Assembly (NCBI RefSeq): GCF_016653355.1
Contig: NZ_NHSK01000106.1
Location: 1 to 57,346, forward strand
DNA from: Rhodoplanes elegans
GTDB lineage: Bacteria > Pseudomonadota > Alphaproteobacteria > Rhizobiales > Xanthobacteraceae
Length of the DNA: 57,346 nucleotides
Direction of reading: 5' to 3'
In this document: positions 25,786-34,697 of the stretch, piece after piece
Numbering within the stretch: the first letter of the stretch is position 1
Layout of the letters: the number at the start of each line of letters is the position of its first letter
The notes under the pieces: model-generated
Database searches by the model: none
What the model saw: only the letters and a program-made list of their open reading frames with translations
What the model was told of the DNA's origin: nothing
Translations under genes and position numbers: made by a program

Positions 25786-26115
25786 CGCACGCCCGGAACT
25801 CCGACGAGCAGAGCGACTCAGGTCGTTCCTTCGCGATCGCTTCTCTTCTGCTTGCGGATTCGAGCGAAGGTGGCGTCATGCTGGACATCGGCCGGTGAGC
25901 CGGCCGACCTGATCACGAAACTCCTGGCTTCGATGGACGGACAGACAGCCCGTTCATCTGCCGCCGGACAGTGCCGGGCCGGGGTTCATCGGCCGGACCG
26001 CGCAATGGACGCATCGCGTGACGTCAGTCCGGGAACCGGCCGCCGATTTTCGACCTTCGGGCTCGGGCTCGGCGGCCGATACGAACGAACCGAGCATGAT
26101 CCACAAGGAGAATGC
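25786..26115. other. Intergenic; hairpin at its centre, no gene seen
   Basis: Short overlapping frames only. A perfect 8-base stem with a TGAG loop (TCGGCCGG/CCGGCCGA) is annotated separately. The right end abuts the module repeat. Confidence 0.45.
25888..25907. terminator. Stem-loop downstream of the small secreted protein
   Basis: TCGGCCGG, loop TGAG, CCGGCCGA: a perfect 8-base stem about 100 bases after the stop. There is no T-run, so terminator activity is inferred only from position. Confidence 0.35.
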
Positions 26116-26239
26116 CTATTCGGCTGGGTGGTGGTGCAGGCAGTCCCTATCGGACGGCTCTCACCTGATATTCGCTGTTCCCGCCGGGAAAACTCCTGCT
26201 CGGCCCCGGAATGGCGGGTGGGTGTGCCCAAAACCCTCG
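26116..26239 (+). repeat. Module-edge repeat, copy B (begins with tRNA-Ile flank sequence)
   Basis: Bases 26116-26134 are identical to 56626-56644 at the tRNA-Ile 3' edge. The whole 124 bases are about 90% identical to 5851-5972. Here it leads into the methyltransferase reading frame. Confidence 0.8.
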
Positions 26240-27251
26240 TTATTCCGTGGCCTTGGCGGAATTTCCCTGTTCCTGGAAATCAGGGAAATGCCCCCAGGCC
26301 TTCAGGGGCTTTACTTTCAATACGCTCGCCCGCGAAAGCGCACCCGACGCCGCGGAGGCGCCGGACTTGGTGCCGGAGCCGCCCGAGGTCCCGGCCACAC
26401 GCCACGGCGGCCTCTGGCTGCTCGGTCGCCACCGGCTGCTGTGTGGTGACGCCCGGGAGGCAGCCGATCACGCTCGGCTGCTCGGCGACGAACGGGCCGA
26501 CTTGGTCTTCACCGATCCGCCCTACAACGTGCCGGTCGATGGCCATGTCTGCGGCCTCGGAGCGATCCGCCATCGGGAGTTCGCGATGGCGTCCGGGGAG
26601 GTGTCGCGGGAGGCGTTCACCGCCTTCCTGACCGTGACCCTGTCCAACGCAGCCTCGGTGTGTCGCGATGGCGCGATCGGCTTCGTGTGCATGGACTGGC
26701 GCCACATGCGCGAGCTGCTGCAGGCCGGCGACGCCGCCTTCACCGAGTTGAAGAACCTGTGCGTCTCGAACAAGACCTACGGCGGGATGGGGACGTTCTA
26801 CCGCTCGAAGCACGAGCTGGTCTTCGTCTACAAGGTCGGGGCGGGGCCTCACACGAACAGCTTCGGGCTGGGAGACTCGGGGCGCTATCGAACGAATGTG
26901 TGGGACTATCCGGGGATCAGCAGCATCGGGGCGGACCGCGAGGAAGCCCTCGCGATGCATCCGACCGTCAAGCCCACCGCCTTGGTGGCCGACGCTATCC
27001 GTGATTGCTCGCGGCGCGGCGAGGTCGTTCTCGACGGCTTCGGCGGGTCTGGTACGACCCTGATCGCCGCGGAACTCTCGGGCCGCCGCGCACGTCTGAT
27101 CGAGTACGACCCGGCCTATTGCGACGTCATCGTCATGCGATGGGAGCAACTGACCGGAAAGCGCGCGACATTAGCCGACACCGGCGACGCGTTCGAGGAT
27201 GTCAGGGAGCAGCGCCATAGTTTGCAGGTCGGGCCGGAGGCGGGCCGATGA
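26211..27251 (+). CDS. DNA adenine-type methyltransferase, 5'-truncated
   Basis: The frame is 346 codons, but only from about residue 40 is it protein-like. Motif IV is DPPY ('LVFTDPPYNVPVDGH'); motif I is FGGSGTT near the C-terminus ('VVLDGFGGSGTTLIAAE'), with 'MHPTVKPTALVADAI' between. The order IV then I marks the beta group of amino-methyltransferases. Full-length relatives in Rhizobiales usually carry a ParB-like nuclease domain of about 130 residues in front, and that domain is absent: the module-edge repeat takes its place. The ATG 26211 lies inside the repeat, so whether it is translated is open. The catalytic core looks intact. The end overlaps the DUF5681 gene by four bases (ATGA). 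Confidence 0.75.
   Translation: MAGGCAQNPRYSVALAEFPCSWKSGKCPQAFRGFTFNTLARESAPDAAEAPDLVPEPPEVPATRHGGLWLLGRHRLLCGDAREAADHARLLGDERADLVFTDPPYNVPVDGHVCGLGAIRHREFAMASGEVSREAFTAFLTVTLSNAASVCRDGAIGFVCMDWRHMRELLQAGDAAFTELKNLCVSNKTYGGMGTFYRSKHELVFVYKVGAGPHTNSFGLGDSGRYRTNVWDYPGISSIGADREEALAMHPTVKPTALVADAIRDCSRRGEVVLDGFGGSGTTLIAAELSGRRARLIEYDPAYCDVIVMRWEQLTGKRATLADTGDAFEDVREQRHSLQVGPEAGR
26261..26309. repeat. Two tandem hairpins inside the module
   Basis: ATTTCCCTG (26261-26269) pairs with CAGGGAAAT (26281-26289). Immediately after, GCCCC (26290-26294) pairs with GGGGC (26305-26309), followed by the T-rich CTTTACTTTC. The base composition is poorer in GC than the neighbours. These could be a terminator, or recombination/replication signals of the element. 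Confidence 0.5.
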
Positions 27252-28108
27252 CGAGAGATACGAAAAAGCCGCCCTCGAACCGCACCTACGAGGTCGGATA
27301 CGGGAAGCCGCCGGTGAGCGGCCGGTTCGTGAAGGGCGTCTCGGGCAACCCGCGTGGTCGGCCGAGAAAGACGCCCCGTGTACCGCCGCCGGCGGACACG
27401 TCGGTGCGCGACAGCTTCCTGGAAGAGGCCGAGCGCGTCATCCAGCTTCGGGAAGGCGACAAGGTTCTTCAGATGACCGTGGCGGACGCGGTTCGCCGCG
27501 CCGAGGCGGTCGCGGCGTTGAAGGGCAACACTCACGCTCAGAGGAACTTTCTGGAGCGCGAAGCACGGTACAAGAAGAAATTTGCCGACGAGGTCGAGGC
27601 CCAGTAAGCGTCGTGGCGACGATACATCGATCGGTACGGTGCGCCTGGCGCCGCCATCCCGAAAGGCCTCCCGCATCCGGAGGACGTGATCATCGCGCCG
27701 GGCAAGCCGGTGTGGTTCCGGTTCGGCGTCGACCCGGAGGAGGCGGAGAGGCACTGTCTGACTTCTTGTCGGTTCCGAGATGCGTTCCTGCTCCAGGCAG
27801 AGATCGACGATCGATGTCACAGGAGAAAGCGGACGCCCGGATACGATCGCAAGGTCCCGGTGTCGCTGGTTCTCGCGATCTGCGCGAACTTGATGCTGCC
27901 GAACCGGCACAGATACGACCAAGACACGTTCGGCGCGGTTCAGCTGACCCATATGAACCTGCGGCAGAGCGAGCTCGAGAAGCGGCGTCACGAGGCGCTT
28001 TGCGCGATCGGGCTGAATGGGGCGAGGATGTTCATCATGCCCCTGATCAGCAAGCAACAGGTCGTGCAGATGACCAACCAGATCAAACGCAAACACGGCA
28101 TAGAGTAG
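27248..28108 (+). pseudogene. DUF5681-domain gene split by an in-frame nonsense codon
   Basis: The N-terminal part (27248-27607, 119 aa) carries the DUF5681 hallmark 'GYGKPPVSGRFVKGVSGN' then 'PRGRPRKT'. TAA at 27605-27607 ends it, but the same frame continues without interruption to 28108, ending 'MTNQIKRKHGIE'. In the copy at 5974 the matching codon is CAA and the protein reads on (PQASWRRY). The original product was therefore about 286 aa. An internal ATG at 27686 could still make a 140-aa C-terminal piece. DUF5681 proteins are small, basic and commonly linked to phage or mobile-element methyltransferases; function unknown. Confidence 0.75.
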
Positions 28109-28298
28109 CGCGCCGTCTACGTCAGACGCTCCGAGTCAGCTTTCGGGCATCTTGTCGAACGTTCCGGACTCCGGTTGATGCACGTGAGTTAGTGCTCCGA
28201 TTGGCGCAACGAAGCATGGTAGGGGAAGTTGCGATCCTGGCCGCTTCACGAAGCCGTTGTGCGAGCCCGGTGACTTTCATAAGGGCGGGGCTTCGCCG

Positions 28299-29351
28299 TC
28301 ACAGATCGTGAATCCAAGATGTCAGTAAAATGCTGCGTTCCTGTACCGGGCCACCTCCACCCCCTCGGGTGACATCGCGCGGATTGACCCCATAGCGTCG
28401 ACGGAAAGCGCGACTGAACACCTTCTCTGATTCATATCCGCACGCATAGGCGACCGACGACACCCGCTGGCGCGGACCGCCTTCGACTCCGGCCAGGAGC
28501 CGCATCGCGCGAACGAGACGGCGATTGCGGATGTAACTCGCGATCCCGCCGTCGTTCTCGAACAGCTTGTAGAGCGGTGTGCGAGAGAGTCCGAACCGTG
28601 CACGGACGAGATCGATCCCGAGATCGGAATTCTGGATATTGTCCTCGATGAACTGCTTGATCTCGATCGCCGTGGCGACCGGAAGGGACGACGGCGCGGC
28701 GTAGCCCGGCATGAACGCGGCATTGCAGATGGCGAGCGCTGCCGAGGTCAGCAGGTTCCGCTGCTCCGATCCGGCCCGGCTCAGACACCCCCGCATGTTC
28801 AGCAGGTGGTCGGCCAGCAGCTTGAACAGGGGGCTGCTCTGCGAGGGCAGAATTTGCATGTGCCGCAGGCCGGAGCGCCTCGTTTGGTCGTCGAACCGCC
28901 GTCGAGGAATGCAGATCTGAACGGCGGACGTTCCGTCGGTCGCGAGCTTGATGCTCTGGGCGAGGTCCAGGACGAAGACATCGCCGGGCCTGATCACGCC
29001 AGTTCCGCTGCCTGGGCGCGTGAGTTGCATCATTCCGGATATCTGCAGACCGATCAGGATGTGATCGACGCCCTGTGTCACGATCTGTGCGAGATTCCGT
29101 TCGGCATCATAGGCGCACGTACAGTGGTCGAAGAACAGTGCGCGCTCGAGATTGAAGCATCGGAAGACCAGATTCGGACGCGCAACCGCCGGCTTCGCTC
29201 TGGAAGCCACGAACAAGCTCGAGGTGAGCGCCTGCCATGTGCGCAATCTCGCCTGTTCGTCGTCGATCTCCGAAAGCTTCGGATCTATGACGTTGGCGTT
29301 CATCGCTTCTGCAGCCACCCCCCTTGTGGCTGCGATGTTACGCCTGCTCAT
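28299..29351 (-). CDS. AraC-family transcriptional regulator
   Basis: Up to 350 aa. An AraC-binding-like N-terminal domain (about 40-220) has the cupin-like core 'GSGTGVIRPGDVFVLDLAQS'. A C-terminal double helix-turn-helix follows (about 245-340: 'SDLGIDLVRARFGLSRTPLY', 'VSSVAYACGYESEKVFSRAF'), giving the layout of the 'AraC-like ligand-binding domain' group. The start is ambiguous between ATG 29351 and ATG 29303. It begins 89 bases after flgL in the same direction, so it may be read through from the flagellar genes. No flagellar regulator of this class is established, so a link is only suggested by position. Confidence 0.83.
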   Translation of the reverse strand: MSRRNIAATRGVAAEAMNANVIDPKLSEIDDEQARLRTWQALTSSLFVASRAKPAVARPNLVFRCFNLERALFFDHCTCAYDAERNLAQIVTQGVDHILIGLQISGMMQLTRPGSGTGVIRPGDVFVLDLAQSIKLATDGTSAVQICIPRRRFDDQTRRSGLRHMQILPSQSSPLFKLLADHLLNMRGCLSRAGSEQRNLLTSAALAICNAAFMPGYAAPSSLPVATAIEIKQFIEDNIQNSDLGIDLVRARFGLSRTPLYKLFENDGGIASYIRNRRLVRAMRLLAGVEGGPRQRVSSVAYACGYESEKVFSRAFRRRYGVNPRDVTRGGGGGPVQERSILLTSWIHDL

Positions 29352-29440
29352 TACCGCTGGATTACCAGTGCGCGCTCCCGAGAAAAATGAGGGAAGCGCT
29401 CCGGTTGTCCGATGCTTCTGATTCGCCGACGCCACGTCGG

Positions 29441-31201
29441 TTACCGGAGGTAGTTCACCAGCGACAGCTTGGAGAGCGTCGCGGTCACCTGGTAGCTGGC
29501 CTGCAGTCTCGCCTGGACGTCGAGGAGCTTCACCATCACCTCTTCGGTCGGGATGGTCTCGAGCTGATCGAGATGCGTCTGAATGATCGCCCGGGCCGAC
29601 GTGTTCTGGGTCTTGGCGTCTGCCAGCGCGCCCGAGGCGAGGGCGAACTCGTTGGACAGTGCATCGAGCGTCTCGCCGGGCGGAAGCTGCGAGCGCGACC
29701 GGGTGACGAGTGCCTTCCACCGCTCCGTGGCTTCGGGCGTCGTCGCGCTCGGATCGGTCACGGCGAGGGCGGCGAAAACGGACAGCGCGCCGCGGAGAGG
29801 CGCTTCGTCGGCCCGCGCACCGACCGCGACCGTTCGGGTAGCGCCGGCACGAACGACGAAGGACGAGCGGGGATCCGAGGGCGATGCCTCGCCTTTGTAC
29901 CAGATCACCGTCGATGCGGACGCCGACTGGAAATAGGTCGGCGCCGGCCCGGTGAAGTCGATTCGCCGCGGCGCGAGACCCGGTGCGGTCGAGCCGGCGA
30001 AGAAGTCCTGGGTCGCCCGCAGGGTCGCGCTCGCCGCGAGGTCCGTGCCGGCCGCCCGACCCAAGGCGCGCTGGAGCGTCGCGGACAGGTTGCGAGCCGT
30101 CTCGGAAGCCGTCGTGCCGATCGCGAAGCTCGTGGTCGATTGCGGATCGGCTTCGGATTGCGCTCGCAGGGTGAGGGTCGTCGTCGTGCCGTCGTGCAGG
30201 CTCAGGCGAATCGACAGCCGGTCGCCCTCCTTCGGCAGAGCCGTGACGTCGATGTCGAACGACGCGCGCGTCCCCGCATTCGCGAACGAGGCGGTGAGAC
30301 CGGGCGGCGTTCCGCTCTGGACGCTGGCGATCTTTCCGTCGCCGACGAGCGTCACGAGGGACGCGGCTGCCTTCGCCGGGGAGCTGACGTCGGCGAGGTC
30401 GGCTCCCGAGAGGTCGTAGGTCTTCTGCCCGCCGCTCGCCTGGTTGACCACCACCCTGAAGCGGTCCGTCGCGAGCGGTGCCTGGGCGAAGCGGGGGGCA
30501 GCACCGTCCGCAATTCCCGGGGTGTAGTTGATCACGAACGGCCCGGTCGCCGTGGGCTTGCCGGAGATATTGAAGCCGAAATTCGCTCGCACGCCGGCAT
30601 CGCTGCTCTCCTCCACGAGGACCCGGGTCGGCGAGGGGGTCGACACACTCAGATGGCCGGTCCCGCTTCCCTGGTCCGCCCTGATCTGTTCGGCCACCAT
30701 GGTCCGGAGACCGGCCAGCGGTCTCGTCGCATCGGTCACATCGTCCTCGAGAAACGCATTCGCGGTGAGGACCGGCGGAACGCGGCTTTCCCTGCCACCG
30801 AACAGGTACTGGCCGTTGAACGTCTGATTCAGCGCAGCGAGCGTCCGTTCGAGACCCGCCTTGGCGATTTCTCGAGTGCCGAGGTTGTCGGCGGACGGAT
30901 TGGTGAGCCCGCCGCCGAGGGTCGCGGCGGACTTCGCGATCTGTGCGAGGCTGAGCGAGGTCAGCTCCACGCGCGGTCGAGAGCCGTCGATGGCCATGTC
31001 GTAGCCGGCCAGGCCGGCGAGTTGCGCACGTGCGGCGAGGCTTGCGGAGCGACCGATGCCGAGATCGCCGTAGGTCTCCCCGACGCGCCGCGTGCTCAAC
31101 TGGCTCGCCAGCGTCCGCATCTGCGCCGTGAGGGCGAGGAGATCGTACGTGTTGCGATCGGCGGTGAAATGGCCCGCGGCGAAGCTCGTGATGGTGTTCA
31201 T
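29441..31201 (-). CDS. flgL: Flagellar hook-filament junction protein FlgL
   Basis: 586 aa, longer than the usual 300-350. The N-terminus has the flagellin-like helix with 'MRTLASQLSTRRVGETYGDL', 'LNQTFNGQYLFGGRES' marks FlgL, and the C-terminal helix 'MVKLLDVQARLQASYQVTAT' ends 'LVNYLR'. The extra length is a Ser/Thr/Ala-rich central domain. It joins FlgK to the filament outside the cell and is secreted by the flagellar type III apparatus. It starts 8 bases after flgK ends, in one operon. Residues about 22-58 are duplicated at 138-247. Confidence 0.87.
   Translation of the reverse strand: MNTITSFAAGHFTADRNTYDLLALTAQMRTLASQLSTRRVGETYGDLGIGRSASLAARAQLAGLAGYDMAIDGSRPRVELTSLSLAQIAKSAATLGGGLTNPSADNLGTREIAKAGLERTLAALNQTFNGQYLFGGRESRVPPVLTANAFLEDDVTDATRPLAGLRTMVAEQIRADQGSGTGHLSVSTPSPTRVLVEESSDAGVRANFGFNISGKPTATGPFVINYTPGIADGAAPRFAQAPLATDRFRVVVNQASGGQKTYDLSGADLADVSSPAKAAASLVTLVGDGKIASVQSGTPPGLTASFANAGTRASFDIDVTALPKEGDRLSIRLSLHDGTTTTLTLRAQSEADPQSTTSFAIGTTASETARNLSATLQRALGRAAGTDLAASATLRATQDFFAGSTAPGLAPRRIDFTGPAPTYFQSASASTVIWYKGEASPSDPRSSFVVRAGATRTVAVGARADEAPLRGALSVFAALAVTDPSATTPEATERWKALVTRSRSQLPPGETLDALSNEFALASGALADAKTQNTSARAIIQTHLDQLETIPTEEVMVKLLDVQARLQASYQVTATLSKLSLVNYLR
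31028..31137 (-). repeat. flgL segment duplicated at the left end of the window
   Basis: Source copy of the 110-base fragment at 138-247 (109 matches). It is embedded in an uninterrupted flgL reading frame, so this is the parental copy. Confidence 0.85.
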
Positions 31202-31209
31202 GTCCGAAC

Positions 31210-33045
31210 TCAGCTCCGCAGCAGGGTGTCTAGCATCTCGCGCGCGGCCGTCAGCACGCGCGCATTGGCGGCGTAGGCGGTCTGCAGCGTGATCAGGCGC
31301 GACATCTCTTCGTCGAGGTTGACACCCGCGCTCCTCGAATACGCGCCTTGAGCAGCCGCGAGCGCGACGCGCTGTCGTTCGTCGCCGGTCTTCGCTCTCG
31401 TGGCCGCGTCGCCCTCGGCGGCGATCACGTCCTGGGCAAAGGAGACGATGGTCGTCTCGTGCGGGGCCGACGTGCCGCCGATTCCGGAGGCGGACGAGAA
31501 CGTCTGTGTACTCTTGGTCAGTGCATCGAAGACGAAGCCCATGCGGGCCGGATCGGGTGTGCCGTCGCTGCGGACCGCCAGCGGCGACGGGTTCTCGATC
31601 AGCAGTGGGTTGACGGCCAGGCGTCGGGCGAGGCCGAGCCGCTGCGCTCCGTCGTCGAGCGAGCCGGTGATCAGCGTCCCCGCGGCGCCGTCGACGAAAA
31701 GCGGAAGTTGGAGGCGTGAGGCCGAAAAGTCGCGAGCGGACGTCGGCTGGGTGATGGTCGCGACGACACTTCGAACGCCGGCGCCCGAGACGAGTACGGT
31801 GCCGTCGGCGTTTGACGTGGCCGCCAGTCCCGGCGCCACCATTCCGAGCGCGGCAGTGATCGAAGACGCGAAGTCCTGCGTAGACGCGGGCGCCGTCGGA
31901 ATCCTGAACGTCTGCGCGCGTGCGTTCGAGTCGATGGTGAGCGACGGGTCCACGGCCCGCGACGCCTGGGCCGACGCGACGAGAATGACGTTGCTCCGGG
32001 CGCCGGCCGTCTCGATCGAGATCACGATGGAGTTGCCGGGCTTGAGGTCGGTCAGGTCGCTCGCCGTCAGCTCGAAGCCCGTGCCACTCGCCTTGGCCGA
32101 CACACGCTTGTCGGTCAGAGACTGGGACAGCCCGAAAGCGAGATCGTCGAGACGACGCTGAGCCCGTGGCAACGCGCGGTTGCCCAGGTCGAGCGCGGCC
32201 GCAATCGATCCCGAACGAACGCCCCGCTGGTCCAGCTCGATCTCGCTTCCGCCCGGCAGGACCGCCGTCAGCCTGTTGCCGAGCCGCGTCTGGGGCGATG
32301 CCGCGATCGCCGTGTCGGACCCGCGGGCCGCCACCGCGAGCCTGGCCGCGGTGCCGCGGTCGACCAGGAGGACTCCCGACGGCGTCATCAGGGACGCACT
32401 GCCGTCGGCAAGCGTGGACGGTGTCACGTCGAGAAGGGATGCGAGCTGCGTGATCTGGTGGTCGCGCCGATCGAGCAGGTCGGCTCGTGAGGATGTGTCG
32501 GTCGCCGTGGCCACCTTGACGTTCAAGCTCGCGATCGAGGTCAACAAGCCGTTCGCGACCGAGACATCGGAGGCGAGGCGACCGTCGACGCCTTTGCGGA
32601 ACGACTCCATGGAGTCGGCGATGGAGCGTACCTGATCAGCGAGAACGCAAGCGGCGCCGACGGTCGACCGGCGGACGGGCGCGGAGCCGGGATTCGACGC
32701 CAAGCCTTGACAGGCCTGCGTCAGAGCGTTGAGGCGGCCGTCGAGAGAGGTCGACTGTCCCGGCGCGCCGAAGAGCTTGTCGATCTGCGACGACAGGGCG
32801 AGCTCGGCCGATGCGAATGCGGCGCGCGACGTCTCCAGACGCATCTGCGTCAGAGCCGACATCTCGAAGGATCGAGCGATCTCGCTCGTCGCTACGCCCG
32901 CGTTGCCGGGACCGGATACGGTCGTCACCGTTCGCTTGACGTACCCGGCGACGCCGGCGTTCGCGATGTTCCGGGAGACGGAGCCCATGGCGAACTGCGT
33001 CGCCTTGAGACCGGCCGTCGCGGTGTCGAAGGCTCTCGTCAGCAT
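31210..33045 (-). CDS. flgK: Flagellar hook-associated protein FlgK
   Basis: 611 aa. N-terminal rod/hook motif 'SVSRNIANAGVAGYVKRTVT' and the C-terminal FlgK signature 'GVNLDEEMSRLITLQTAYAA' with 'NARVLTAAREMLDTLL' are both present. The central region (about 120-520) is Ser/Thr-rich and variable, as in other alphaproteobacteria. It forms the first hook-filament junction ring, exported through the flagellar channel. It lies between flgE (31 bases upstream) and flgL (8 bases downstream). The ribosome binding site is weak, so translation may be coupled. Confidence 0.9.
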   Translation of the reverse strand: MLTRAFDTATAGLKATQFAMGSVSRNIANAGVAGYVKRTVTTVSGPGNAGVATSEIARSFEMSALTQMRLETSRAAFASAELALSSQIDKLFGAPGQSTSLDGRLNALTQACQGLASNPGSAPVRRSTVGAACVLADQVRSIADSMESFRKGVDGRLASDVSVANGLLTSIASLNVKVATATDTSSRADLLDRRDHQITQLASLLDVTPSTLADGSASLMTPSGVLLVDRGTAARLAVAARGSDTAIAASPQTRLGNRLTAVLPGGSEIELDQRGVRSGSIAAALDLGNRALPRAQRRLDDLAFGLSQSLTDKRVSAKASGTGFELTASDLTDLKPGNSIVISIETAGARSNVILVASAQASRAVDPSLTIDSNARAQTFRIPTAPASTQDFASSITAALGMVAPGLAATSNADGTVLVSGAGVRSVVATITQPTSARDFSASRLQLPLFVDGAAGTLITGSLDDGAQRLGLARRLAVNPLLIENPSPLAVRSDGTPDPARMGFVFDALTKSTQTFSSASGIGGTSAPHETTIVSFAQDVIAAEGDAATRAKTGDERQRVALAAAQGAYSRSAGVNLDEEMSRLITLQTAYAANARVLTAAREMLDTLLRS

Positions 33046-33076
33046 TGAGGCACCCCGGTGTTGCGATCGGACCGGA

Positions 33077-34477
33077 TCACCGGATCGCGTTCAGCAGTTC
33101 CGTCATCATCTGCTGTGAGGAGGTCATCACCTTCACGTTCGCGGAGTAGGCCTGCTGTGTCGCGATCAACTTCGAGAACTCGCCGGCGATGTCGCTGTTG
33201 GAGCCCTCGATGTTTCCACCGACGATCGACGCGGTCTGAAGGCCGGCCATCGGCGCGCCGGACTCGCGCGTCTGTACGTAATGGCCGCCCGCGACGGCCT
33301 TCAGACCGTTGGGATTGGCGAAGCTCGCGAGCCCCGCCGTGGCGAGCGGCGCGGTCATCTCGTTCGAGAAAGTTCCGACGATCGTGCCTTCCGGCGTCAC
33401 CGACACGCTCTTCAGGGAGCCTGCGGCGTAGCCGTCCTGCGACAGCGTGTTGGTCGTCACACCGGGTGAGGATGTCGACCCGTTCGTCAATCGACCCACA
33501 CCGAGATTGAGAGTGATGTCGCCCAGGTTCATGCCGTCGATCACGACCTGAGGAATCTTCAGGGAGGTGTTGCCGTCGGCCGCGACCGTGGCGGTGGCGG
33601 GCGGGATGAAACGGCCCGACGAATCGAAGGCGAACGCCGATCCGGTGTTGATCCAGTCGCCGGTCTTGGACGTTGTCGCGGTGGACGAATAGAACAGGTT
33701 CCAAGTCGTGTTCTTCGGCGGTGTCGCAGCCGGGTCCGCGTCCTGCACCCTCGCCCAGCGGGTCGAAAGCGGCACCGCCCCGCCGCCGGCCGCGTAGACG
33801 GTGAGAGACGGGCCGACCAGGGACTTGTTCAGAAAGCCGGACACCTGCGCGGCCGTGACCCGCTTCGTCATGTCCGGCGACGTCAACGTCGGATCGGTCA
33901 CGATCGCGCTGCTCACGGTGTAGGGAGACGTGTCCTGCCCCTCCGATCCGCTCCCCGGCGACGGCTTCGGCAGATTGGCGCCGTAGTCGATGCGCGTCGT
34001 CTGGCGCCCGGGCATCGTCGCGTTCGCGATCTTGATCGGTCCGGACGACACGATCCCGCCGGTCGCCGGGTCGAGGTTGGTGCCGAACAGATAGGCGTCG
34101 GCGCCGTTGACCAGATAGCCGTCCTTCTTCAAGGTGAAATCGCCGCGCCGGGTGAACATCGTCGTCCCCGAGAACTTCGCGTCGCCGGTTCTTTGCTGGA
34201 CCGTGAAGAAGCCCTCGCCGCTGATCGCCATGTTGGTCGGCACGCCGGTCGCCTTCAGCGGGCCCTGCAGCGAAATGGTCTGGCGCGCGGCGCCGACGAC
34301 GCTTCCCGCCATGGTCTGCTCGGACGATTGCGCCGCGATCAGTTCGGAGAAGCTCGTTTCGATCGCCTTGTACCCGGGGGTGTGTGCATTCGCGATGTTC
34401 CCCGAGATGTTGCCGATGGCGTAGGATTGGGCCTTGATCCCGCTGAACGCCGTCTGTAGCGCGGTGGAGATGCTCAT
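33077..34477 (-). CDS. flgE: Flagellar hook protein FlgE
   Basis: 466 aa. N-terminal hook/rod motif 'IGNISGNIANAHTPGYKAIE', the mid-protein 'MAISGEGFFTVQQ' typical of FlgE/FlgF/FlgG, and the C-terminal 'EFSKLIATQQAYSANVKVMT' followed by 'MMTELLNAIR'. The length and the large central domain (about 120-400) point to the hook protein rather than a rod protein. The start 'MSISTALQTAFSGIKAQSYA' resembles the FlgE of the thick or polar flagellum in Bradyrhizobium-type systems. An AGGGGG lies just before ATG 34477. Confidence 0.85.
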   Translation of the reverse strand: MSISTALQTAFSGIKAQSYAIGNISGNIANAHTPGYKAIETSFSELIAAQSSEQTMAGSVVGAARQTISLQGPLKATGVPTNMAISGEGFFTVQQRTGDAKFSGTTMFTRRGDFTLKKDGYLVNGADAYLFGTNLDPATGGIVSSGPIKIANATMPGRQTTRIDYGANLPKPSPGSGSEGQDTSPYTVSSAIVTDPTLTSPDMTKRVTAAQVSGFLNKSLVGPSLTVYAAGGGAVPLSTRWARVQDADPAATPPKNTTWNLFYSSTATTSKTGDWINTGSAFAFDSSGRFIPPATATVAADGNTSLKIPQVVIDGMNLGDITLNLGVGRLTNGSTSSPGVTTNTLSQDGYAAGSLKSVSVTPEGTIVGTFSNEMTAPLATAGLASFANPNGLKAVAGGHYVQTRESGAPMAGLQTASIVGGNIEGSNSDIAGEFSKLIATQQAYSANVKVMTSSQQMMTELLNAIR

Positions 34478-34621
34478 ACCGTCCCCCTTGTCGAGGTCGA
34501 GTTGGTCGACCGACCGGCGCGACGCTTCGTCGTGGGCGCGCGGACCCGGTCGGTTTGGCCTCGATCGCACCTCGCCCGATGTGTCGGCCGATGGAGAGCG
34601 ATCGAGGTCGTCGGTTCGAGT

Positions 34622-34660
34622 TCGTCGCACCGGGCCGGTGGGCCCGGTGTGGGGCGACGA
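34622..34660 (-). terminator. Stem-loop after the flagellin gene
   Basis: CACCGGGCC (34629-34637) pairs with GGCCCGGTG (34641-34649) around a short loop, extended outward by TCGTCGC/GCGACGA. It starts about 40 bases past the flagellin stop and precedes flgE. There is no U-run, but the long stem in this position suggests a terminator or mRNA stabiliser that separates highly expressed flagellin from the hook genes. Confidence 0.5.
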
Positions 34661-34697
34661 ACGACGGCGCCGGGCTCCGATCGCCGGGTCCGCCGCG

